A stretch of 64,000 bases of DNA from a virus: positions 64,001-128,000 of IMG/VR virus record IMGVR_UViG_3300045970_000794. The stretch is one strand, 5' to 3'. Both the position numbers and the translations under genes were made by a program. Shown piece by piece: positions 57,601-64,000 of this stretch. The stretch's first letter is position 1, and each line of letters starts with the position of its first letter. The notes below the pieces were generated by a model. It worked only from the letters and a program-made list of their open reading frames with translations. It was not told the DNA's origin and searched no databases.

Positions 57601-57895
57601 CCCAACGGCATTGATTTGTTGTTGCATCCCAAGTGATATTTAAATTAGTATTAGATGGAAGTGGTAATAAACCAGAAGCATAAGCATTACAGCACTCAGC
57701 AACTAATCTAGTACCAGGTGATATTGGTGTATTACCGTATTGTCCAGTTGGTAATTCACTAGCAGTTAACCCATAAATAGTACCATTGGTATTTAATATA
57801 ATACCAAGAAATGGATTACCATTGGCACTACCATCATCAGTACAAAAATGATAGTCATAATTAGGGTTATTAGTATCTGGATTTAATATTTTCAT
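54680..57895 (-). CDS. Giant cysteine-rich tail structural protein
   Basis: A 1071-aa protein beginning MKILNPDTNNPNYDYHFCTD, with about 35 cysteines spread along its length, unusual for a cytoplasmically assembled phage protein. The N-terminal module has AECCNAYASG...ITWDATTNQCRWG. A jelly-roll-like region follows near the middle (LELSGWTSSFYNLGSQPDFW ... SDYLLSFNLGTW). Other parts are helical. Start 57895 (ATG) is preferred to TTG 57901. Likely baseplate or fibre; function unknown. Confidence 0.75.
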   Translation of the reverse strand: MKILNPDTNNPNYDYHFCTDDGSANGNPFLGIILNTNGTIYGLTASELPTGQYGNTPISPGTRLVAECCNAYASGLLPLPSNTNLNITWDATTNQCRWGSACDLNGQYKLILSPEENDGALFDVDSNETCYLEVSFDYIILFDCDTLMECAKTETSSNILASELMNCRTLLSALAISQGQYLEMYAELSNIYDSGTTQTGKATNLSQNLDNVYTGYSNNYTAFINCWNSWLNSFNSTYSTTGLSDECIKLIQGALNIAIADVNVLIEMINLISPPNPNVKIDVYTYQAQIALVNTSLTNLINTLTTCIPLTTVYGCDVISVLNNITLDTTLEVITGVTSTPPIYYQNPTRLETVYSKRFFEITPDFVTYFTNNTNTGFLFTGDCTSTINCVMDGLGENCGIISGDTFNSSWVHYSYVISQPDILSLIENQRIKLGIQINGCTCDFSLLLDNIKINKVCTKVEKADIVVNTSPGFELNREIDNKKSWVYDASPHIREYNLTLRDTNYSTNHSKLIVNTKEVDINLDSASAIECNVFDFLQNNDCILSNQICSNYTPESLTHTIIAQVVNNYDFFEYDAITLELSGWTSSFYNLGSQPDFWWAPTNTVHMTSSGNSEYMYQQITGITAGSDYLLSFNLGTWSGDSQTELNVQIGTASTPVLIVNTNTTGLTSYTVLLSSLTGDTNYDYLYFRLTNTPYEDGILSCINLSKLIYTYEPSGCTHSTIGDLLDTDMSSITNTQEFISVIQTELIDVKSRKVLSAYPTLRYIYDSYNNPSSVGCTADSRSYNYCMLTRFVDLIGTYWVDIIEQVVPATTIWGSTYVYRNTMFDQPKFKYKRSTLFYCLPEGPTDCDRYLASFTLAHETFVDIMTNGYTSCDDINDFFAYYMNVRNTYLSCLINTWYNVTLRTLSRDCTVKVRKLRPLAVIANTNFSDYITLLINAYLNYEDVTDLLNEYISAYNEVNALLDEIIITASSNCTNCSERMSYDYNVDVEYGEVQSFTANCIVTEVQADTCSGVYIKQVDDGSEFYGTVTIMKSGVNPSDSVVNKDMIIVSETIPSNALPVKTKPIQLVS

Positions 57896-57906
57896 TGTCA
57901 ATTATT

Positions 57907-60660
57907 TTAAATTATAGCCGCATTACGAGGATTGTGAGTTATTTTAACATTACCACATACATTAACTTTTAATTGGTTATCATATGGGTCAGTCGTGGTA
58001 AATACACTACCACCCAATGCTATACAACATTCAAGTGGTATATTATCCATATTATACGTTTCATTAATTGTATCTGGATTGAATATGTAAAAATTATGAA
58101 TAAAATCATAAGTATACGTTAGTTTTCCACATGGACCACTTGGTGGTATAGTGATTTGACATACATTACCAGTTTCAAGTGATACGACAACACCTCCATG
58201 TATTCTACAACATTCAGCTCCATTAACACCAGTCACTTGAGCTAATGATGTTATTGATGTGATATCATTACCATTAATATTAAAATGAAGGATACCATTA
58301 GCATCAACGGTGATATGGTCTTTTAAATCTTCACAATTGATAACTTGTGGCTCTGCAATTGTATTTGGGGAGCATTTGAAATCAATTTTCAATGCATCAT
58401 CACTAGTTGCCAATACACAACCACATTCAGTTAATTTATCAACTGCAAACGGACTATCAATTATTGATGTTGATACTGTAATACACGTGCTAGTATTATT
58501 ATTACCATCAACAACTTCAGTATAAATTGGTGTATTAGTAGGGTCAGCTAAATCATTAAATGTCCCACTATTGTAATTAACAAATATGTTAGTAGTACCA
58601 GTAGTGATAATTTCATTAAGTATTGTTGTAGCTGTAAAATCTGGTATTAGATTTGTAAAATTAGAAATATACGCATAACCTCTATCATATGGGCCAACGT
58701 GTGGGTTATTACCGTGTAAAATATCAACAATAGCATTAGCACCACCAGTTTCTCTATACCATAAACCACCTTTTTGGAAATACATACTACTAGTATTCCT
58801 CAATGTTTTAGGGTAACCGAATTGGTCTAACCACATTTGATTTAATATGGTTGCATCTTCTGGTAATATGTTATTTGTGGTCATCAAATCTCTGAATTTT
58901 AAAACTTGAGTCATTGATGATGGATTGTATTCATATAAATTACTACTAAATGTACTTACGGTTAAATTAACCCCAGATAATGCTGCTGTCGATAAGAATG
59001 AATTAATATTAAGTCCAACTATTGGAATATAATGATATTCAACAGATTCTTCCCATGTCATTTTAAATACGTAAGTTCCATCTAAATCAAAATTAGTTAA
59101 ACCTTCAGCATTTAAAATCCTCAAGAATAAATCAATATTTATTGGTTTTTCAGCATTATAAACGTATTCATTAAATGTTATTAAACCATTTGGCGTTCCA
59201 ATTATTTTGAACAAAAATTCAATAGTTTTTCTAGTACCCTTAGATTTCCAAATCCATGGACTATTAATGATTAATCGTCTCCAAAACTCCATTTCAGACT
59301 CAATAGGTGTTAATCCAACGGTTTGACCCGAATATGTACTAGTGTTAGCTGTTAAATATGAAGCTAAAATATCATTATCAACAATTGATTGTGCTAATTC
59401 CCAGCCAAGGGTATTCGCCACAAGCTTTATAATGCCATCTGGTGCATTATCTTTCTTATCATAAGAAAAACTATGTGCGAATGATAAGCCATCGGTAAAA
59501 CGCTTTATTTCGTCAAATTCACGACCATATATTTTAAGTGTCTTAGCGATTTTTTGGTCATCATTACCAGTTGTTGATGTTTCATTAGAACCATTATCAA
59601 TTGATACAGTATCAAATGTAGTAATTGATTCACTAACGAAGAACCTACTAACTAAATTAGTTTCAACAGCATCAGAGCCATCAGCAATGTCAAGTAATGT
59701 TTCAACGTAATCCAAATAATATGTTGTATCATAATCTAAATTGTAACCATCTTGTGTTGGCCATGTGGCTGTTTTAATTTGACTTAAAACAACACCAGTA
59801 TCAGACTTAGATTTAAAACTAAACGTAATTGTATATTGTGGTATTACCAATCTATTCAATAATTGACTCTTGAAATCATCTAATGAGTTAAAGAATTCTT
59901 CTCGTTTCAATTTATTTGGTAGTATATGGTAGTTATCACCATAAGTACCAGTACTAATTGCACTTGGGAATGGATTACCATTAACTTTTAAATAAACATA
60001 ATAATCTGATAGACCACTATAACTCAATATTTCACATTCCAATGTCTCACCAGAAACTGAATAATCAATATAATTTTCAGTGAAGTTACGTAAATCGAAT
60101 AAATCAGTATGTAATGGTGTGATAAATCCACTATTAGTATAATTTATATCAAATTTATTTACAATATTGTTTATTGGAATTTTAAATGTTGAGAAATTAT
60201 TAAGTGTATCATATGCATAATCTTGTACTGTATTACCAGTATATCCTTGATAATATCTATAAACGTATAATGATGCTGGCCATTCGGTTAATGTTTCCTC
60301 TAATGCTACTCTAATGAACTCTCTAAATGAACCAAAGAAAGCATAATTAGTTAATTTTGTTTTATCTAAATTAAGTTTTAATTCTGTAGTACTAGGTAAT
60401 ATAGAGATTGATTGATTTGTAGTTACATTTAAATCATTTAAACTATAAAAACTAGAAAACATTCTAGTATTGAATAGTTTAGAAATTCTAGGGTCAACAT
60501 TTTCTGTAATCGTAAAATTACCGATAGTAAATAGAGCATCGCCACCTCCCTCGGTGAATTGCTGACCCACTAATGAGTCGCTAAAATTACGATATTCTAT
60601 TCCTCCATCGTAGAATACTCTTTGAGCGTATCCAACTACTTTAACTCTACCAGTTCCCAT
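57907..60660 (-). CDS. Baseplate wedge-like structural protein
   Basis: A 917-aa protein. The region around residues 390-500 (GREFDEIKRFTDGLSFAHSF, EFWRRLIINSPWIWKSKGTR KTIEFLFKIIGTPNG) resembles the P2 gpI-type baseplate wedge motif (W-x-K-G-T-x-x-x-I-x-x-x-L-x-x-x-G). The C-terminus has two ECC-type modules (GAECCRIHGGVVVSLETGNV; LECCIALGGSVFTTTDPYDN) like that in the next gene. Probably a central baseplate component. Confidence 0.78.
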   Translation of the reverse strand: MGTGRVKVVGYAQRVFYDGGIEYRNFSDSLVGQQFTEGGGDALFTIGNFTITENVDPRISKLFNTRMFSSFYSLNDLNVTTNQSISILPSTTELKLNLDKTKLTNYAFFGSFREFIRVALEETLTEWPASLYVYRYYQGYTGNTVQDYAYDTLNNFSTFKIPINNIVNKFDINYTNSGFITPLHTDLFDLRNFTENYIDYSVSGETLECEILSYSGLSDYYVYLKVNGNPFPSAISTGTYGDNYHILPNKLKREEFFNSLDDFKSQLLNRLVIPQYTITFSFKSKSDTGVVLSQIKTATWPTQDGYNLDYDTTYYLDYVETLLDIADGSDAVETNLVSRFFVSESITTFDTVSIDNGSNETSTTGNDDQKIAKTLKIYGREFDEIKRFTDGLSFAHSFSYDKKDNAPDGIIKLVANTLGWELAQSIVDNDILASYLTANTSTYSGQTVGLTPIESEMEFWRRLIINSPWIWKSKGTRKTIEFLFKIIGTPNGLITFNEYVYNAEKPINIDLFLRILNAEGLTNFDLDGTYVFKMTWEESVEYHYIPIVGLNINSFLSTAALSGVNLTVSTFSSNLYEYNPSSMTQVLKFRDLMTTNNILPEDATILNQMWLDQFGYPKTLRNTSSMYFQKGGLWYRETGGANAIVDILHGNNPHVGPYDRGYAYISNFTNLIPDFTATTILNEIITTGTTNIFVNYNSGTFNDLADPTNTPIYTEVVDGNNNTSTCITVSTSIIDSPFAVDKLTECGCVLATSDDALKIDFKCSPNTIAEPQVINCEDLKDHITVDANGILHFNINGNDITSITSLAQVTGVNGAECCRIHGGVVVSLETGNVCQITIPPSGPCGKLTYTYDFIHNFYIFNPDTINETYNMDNIPLECCIALGGSVFTTTDPYDNQLKVNVCGNVKITHNPRNAAII

Positions 60661-60665
60661 ATTAA

Positions 60666-61571
60666 TTATACATTAGTAATATCATTAAATTGTTTAGTGA
60701 AATCAATAGAAGTTCTTTCTTCTCTAACCTCAAACAATGGTTTACCATTGAATTGTTCTTTGATTTCATATAAATTGTATTGTTTATAGATTTGACCTTC
60801 GAAATTGTAAATAGTGTAAACACCATCTTCAAGTGATTTGGTTTGATTAGCTAATAACGCATATGCTAATGTTTCAATATCATGGTCAACTAATTCAATT
60901 TCCAACATTATTGGATTGAAGAATGTATTAGTGATAATTACACTCTGACCAGCGGTTCCAATATATGGGGTCGCATTTGGTCTTACACTTGGTGATGATG
61001 ATGGTGAAACAGTACAAAACGTTAAAGTTCCATTATCATTAAATGAATATCTAGTACTAGAAATATTAGTATTTGATTGGTCGGCATTCACAGCCTCAAC
61101 TTTATTATTAGAAGTTACAATTCTAAAAAAATTATTAATTTTAACATCATCTGAATTAGCTGTTGAAAGATATTCAATACGATACCCAATTAATCCATTA
61201 TTAATAAATCGATTAACAAATTTCTGGTCAATTGTATTAATATCAAATACAATACCTTTATTATCTGGTAAATTACTTAATACACCACAATCAACAATAG
61301 TAGTTCTGATTTCAATCGGTTTTATTATTATGGTATAAATTCCTTTAAGGTTGAAATTAGCTGTTGGCAATTTCAATGTATATAAACCGCCAAATAATTC
61401 AACACTTGTATTATTTGGATTAGTAGTTTTAACTAATAAATCCTCACCATTGTATTTAGTTAGAACATTATCACCACTTTGACTTCTACTTGGTGTGAAG
61501 TGAACAAATATTTCAGCATCACTTGGTTGAATGTCGGCGGGTCTTACTGTCCCGTATGCGCCAGTTGCCAT
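60666..61571 (-). CDS. Tail/baseplate structural protein
   Basis: A 301-aa beta-rich protein beginning MATGAYGTVRPADIQPSDAE, with IFVHFTPSRSQSGDN and a C-terminal helical stretch (GQIYKQYNLYEIKEQFNGKP). It lies 5 nt downstream of the next structural gene. No family recognised; by position it is a baseplate or tail-tube component. Confidence 0.72.
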   Translation of the reverse strand: MATGAYGTVRPADIQPSDAEIFVHFTPSRSQSGDNVLTKYNGEDLLVKTTNPNNTSVELFGGLYTLKLPTANFNLKGIYTIIIKPIEIRTTIVDCGVLSNLPDNKGIVFDINTIDQKFVNRFINNGLIGYRIEYLSTANSDDVKINNFFRIVTSNNKVEAVNADQSNTNISSTRYSFNDNGTLTFCTVSPSSSPSVRPNATPYIGTAGQSVIITNTFFNPIMLEIELVDHDIETLAYALLANQTKSLEDGVYTIYNFEGQIYKQYNLYEIKEQFNGKPLFEVREERTSIDFTKQFNDITNV

Positions 61572-61574
61572 ATT

Positions 61575-62519
61575 TTATAAATTATTTTTTACTACGTTAT
61601 AATATCCATTACCATATCGAACTAAATGTTCAACACTTTCAATTTCTGATAATCTTAGATGATTTTCAAGCGCACTCGTCACACCTCTATCTATAAATAC
61701 ATCAGTTTGAACTTCTGGTGAAGAAACTATTCCTAAATATATTTCTTCTTTTACAACCGCTGATAGTGTTGTATTACCTGAGTTCCAACCCTCACCAATA
61801 TATGAAATTGTTGTATTAACTTCTTCTGGCACATCAAAATCTAAACTATTCCTTAAATTAATTAAATTAGGGAAATAATTAATTATTTTATTATCACCGC
61901 TTAATGGATATGTTGTGTATTTAAACCCAGTTGTTTGATTTGGGGTTCCTATATTAGCATCAAAATTTGCTTTATTCACATATGTAATTGCAGATTGTGA
62001 TGGATTAATAGGGTTTTGTGGATGTGTAATTCTATTTCGACCATCAACTAAAATCCCCAAATAATTATTATAAACTTCAATATTAACATCAAAATTTTGA
62101 ATGTATTTATTAAGCCTATTATATGTATTGTATGCACCTAACTTAGAATCGGTAAATCCAGTTACTCGATACCCATAATTATAATAATGATTTGCTAATC
62201 TACCATCAACTCTTAAATCATCGTTAAAATTTGGTACAGTATAGCTAACACTAGTGCCATACATGAATGGAAATGTAAGTCCACTCATAGTTAAATTCTG
62301 TACTAAGTTATTATTCAAATTTGGTGAACCACCTATCGAAGCTGGAACAGCCCATGGCTCATCAACATATGGCATATCAGTAAAAATACCTAAATCATCA
62401 ATATTTTGAGTTAAAAACACATTTAAATGTATAGTCGAAGCAGTAATAGTCCCATAACTAATGTCTGGACTATGACTTTTAAGTGTTTCTAATAATATTT
62501 TTCGTTTAATTACTTCCAT
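61575..62519 (-). CDS. Tail/baseplate structural protein
   Basis: A 314-aa protein beginning MEVIKRKILLETLKSHSPDI, rich in Asn, Tyr and Thr. Includes LTQNIDDLGIFTDMPYVDEP near the start and VQTDVFIDRGVTSALENHLR LSEIES near the end, a pattern of large-phage baseplate proteins. Its start overlaps the stop of the upstream gene by 1 nt, so translation is coupled. Confidence 0.72.
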   Translation of the reverse strand: MEVIKRKILLETLKSHSPDISYGTITASTIHLNVFLTQNIDDLGIFTDMPYVDEPWAVPASIGGSPNLNNNLVQNLTMSGLTFPFMYGTSVSYTVPNFNDDLRVDGRLANHYYNYGYRVTGFTDSKLGAYNTYNRLNKYIQNFDVNIEVYNNYLGILVDGRNRITHPQNPINPSQSAITYVNKANFDANIGTPNQTTGFKYTTYPLSGDNKIINYFPNLINLRNSLDFDVPEEVNTTISYIGEGWNSGNTTLSAVVKEEIYLGIVSSPEVQTDVFIDRGVTSALENHLRLSEIESVEHLVRYGNGYYNVVKNNL

Positions 62520-63331
62520 TAGATTACGTTTGATTCATATAATTTAACTGTTACTTCATCTGGTGTGCTATAATCAACATTAGTTGAATATGTCTCATCA
62601 ATTGCATAATAATATCCGTCTGAATCCCTTTTTAGTAAATATTTAGTATGTAGATATTGTACTAAATCACCTAATATTATTGGACCTACCTTAGTAACTA
62701 ATTTGGTTGATTTCCCATCCTTTGCATTATTAAATTCAGCCTTCATATATAAAACTTTTGGTAATAATGGGTCTATATCGATATCATCTTTGTAATGATA
62801 AAGGTAAAACCCTTCAGCATACCCAGCTGGGTTCTTAATTGGGTTTGAGTATACAAATTTAACTGGTAAATTAAGTAAATTAGCGTAAGGGTCTTTTATA
62901 TTAACAAATAAATCCTGTACTGCAATCAAATTTTGGTCAGTTGGTATATCATTATCAAAAAATCTAAGCCTTAAAAAAGTATTTGATAGATTATTATTCC
63001 TAAATTTTAAATCATCATTAATAAATGAGTTATTAGTTGTTATATCACTAAATGTTGATATGTTAGTTGGTGTTGTTGCAGTAAAAACTAAACCATAATT
63101 AACAAATTTTAATAAATTCTGACTAGTTACACCAGAATATATTGGTAAAAACCTAACCCGTTCATTATCTACTGGTACATTTATTACATTTTTAACTTCT
63201 TTTTCAACAAAATTAGTCTTAATTAGCTCAGATTGGTCCACAGGAATGTAATCCATACTAATTGGAATGTTAATTGTTGTTGCAGTAACACCACTGAACT
63301 CAGAAAAATTTATTTTATACCTAGCAACCAT
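62519..63331 (-). CDS. Tail/baseplate structural protein
   Basis: A 270-aa protein beginning MVARYKINFSEFSGVTATTI, beta-rich with YAEGFYLYHYKDDIDIDPLL PKVLYMKAEFNNAKDGKST. It is coupled to both neighbours by overlapping ends. No named family; probably baseplate. Confidence 0.72.
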   Translation of the reverse strand: MVARYKINFSEFSGVTATTINIPISMDYIPVDQSELIKTNFVEKEVKNVINVPVDNERVRFLPIYSGVTSQNLLKFVNYGLVFTATTPTNISTFSDITTNNSFINDDLKFRNNNLSNTFLRLRFFDNDIPTDQNLIAVQDLFVNIKDPYANLLNLPVKFVYSNPIKNPAGYAEGFYLYHYKDDIDIDPLLPKVLYMKAEFNNAKDGKSTKLVTKVGPIILGDLVQYLHTKYLLKRDSDGYYYAIDETYSTNVDYSTPDEVTVKLYESNVI

Positions 63332-64000
63332 TTGTTATTATATTATAGTTATAATTATCATCAAAAAATTTATCACCATATGGGTCTCGAGGAAATGTTG
63401 AATAATATAATCCATATTTACCGTATGGGTCTTGTCTTCTGAGTGATAAAATGTAATTTTTGTATATATAATGTGCACCGTTTAAAAATGGGTAATCAAC
63501 TAATTCACCATTAATTAAATATTGCTGACCAATATCCATGAAATCACGCCATACGAATCTGCCATCAGTAAATTCAGCGTAATCTGGTATATTAAACGTT
63601 CTTGCAACCTTCACAATTTCATTACCAATCATTTGTTCAGTCATACCAGTATTACCATATTCAACATAATTGGACCAACTTCTTAATTGAATCTTATAAT
63701 GTGGTTTATAATAGTAACCCTCTTGTCTTTGACCCATTGATATCGTTGAAGTAGTATAACCAGTCACATTAGTAAATGTAACACTTGAATTCATTGGTAT
63801 TGGTATATCTGAATTATAAGCTGGCTCACCCCATCCATTTAACGTTGAATATGTAATCGATGGTAAATAATCAATAACAGATATTGTAACTTGATTATTT
63901 GTTAAAACTCTATTATAAAGATTAAATCTATGATGAACTTCACCCAATACATTTTCAATGAAAGATTCTCGATTATATTCGACTACATCACCATAAAATA
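63321..64000 (-). CDS. Tail/baseplate structural protein, N-terminus cut by window edge
   Basis: The frame is open to position 64000, reading FYGDVVEYNRESFIENVLGE VHHRFNLYNRVL at the cut end, so the true start lies beyond the window. At least 225 aa are visible. It contains YYKPHYKIQLRSWSNYVEYG and ends in an aromatic, Pro/Asp-rich segment (SLRRQDPYGKYGLYYSTFPR). It overlaps the next gene by 11 nt. Confidence 0.75.
   Translation of the reverse strand, partial: FYGDVVEYNRESFIENVLGEVHHRFNLYNRVLTNNQVTISVIDYLPSITYSTLNGWGEPAYNSDIPIPMNSSVTFTNVTGYTTSTISMGQRQEGYYYKPHYKIQLRSWSNYVEYGNTGMTEQMIGNEIVKVARTFNIPDYAEFTDGRFVWRDFMDIGQQYLINGELVDYPFLNGAHYIYKNYILSLRRQDPYGKYGLYYSTFPRDPYGDKFFDDNYNYNIITNGC

Overview
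The window is a 64 kb slice of a large, AT-rich, tightly packed bacteriophage genome, almost certainly a lytic large-genome or jumbo tailed phage of a Bacteroidota host. The host inference rests on four things seen here. (1) At least ten start regions carry the Bacteroidota sigma promoter TTG-N20-TAnnTTTG with an exact 20-bp spacer. (2) Shine-Dalgarno sequences are nearly absent and starts are typically preceded by AATT or AAAATT. (3) There is a Bacteroidota-type Hc1 histone-like protein and a Bacteroidota-type bS21. (4) There are lipoproteins with Bacteroidota-like signals. Nearly every gene is on the minus strand, so transcription runs from high to low coordinates.

Layout. 0.3-4.9 kb: tRNA cluster 1, with canonical, atypical and one interrupted tRNA, other structured RNA elements and four homing-type nuclease genes. 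4.9-12 kb: translation and RNA maintenance genes (CCA-adding enzyme, PTH2-like peptidyl-tRNA hydrolase, a tRNA with anticodon CTA, a short class I release factor with a likely +1 frameshift at CTT TAG C), plus a damaged dNMP kinase invaded by a GIY-YIG nuclease. 12-14 kb: tRNA cluster 2 (initiator tRNA, Glu, several tRNA-like RNAs and a multi-hairpin noncoding RNA). 14.2-20.4 kb: bS21, dephospho-CoA kinase, an M20 peptidase, tmRNA next to ClpP, DnaJ and a HAD protein. 21-24.3 kb: a Ro60/TROVE-vWA gene split by an antisense GIY-YIG gene, with an unexplained noncoding stretch beside it. 24.4-30.6 kb: small accessory genes, a lipoprotein, RNase HII, Nudix and the Hc1 protein. 30.7-39.3 kb: lysis and virion-associated genes (two amidases, a spanin-like pair, an 857-aa ArdC-like metalloprotease). 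39.4-48 kb: sigma factor, gp46/gp47 recombination nuclease, RecB-like nuclease, primase and RuvC. 48-64 kb: tail/baseplate structural genes, including very large cysteine-rich proteins.

Taken together, the phage appears to bring much of its own translation support: tRNAs without encoded CCA plus a CCA enzyme, a PTH2-like enzyme, bS21, a release factor, tmRNA with ClpP, and an initiator tRNA. A second theme is heavy invasion by free-standing homing nucleases (about ten). Several have left visible scars: remnant 5' or 3' gene ends, a split Ro gene, a split tRNA, and two genes frameshifted by short tandem duplications.

The most unusual observations are: a possible autoregulatory +1 frameshift at CTT TAG C in an RF1-like gene (E. 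coli prfB uses CTT TGA C) in the same genome as a CTA-anticodon tRNA; a set of tRNAs that seem to lack a D-arm but carry perfect anticodon arms and an extended variable region; a recurring GNRA-capped mini-hairpin just 5' of the T-arm; and several multi-hairpin RNAs inside the tRNA clusters. All calls were made by eye from the sequence; no searches or folding programs were run.
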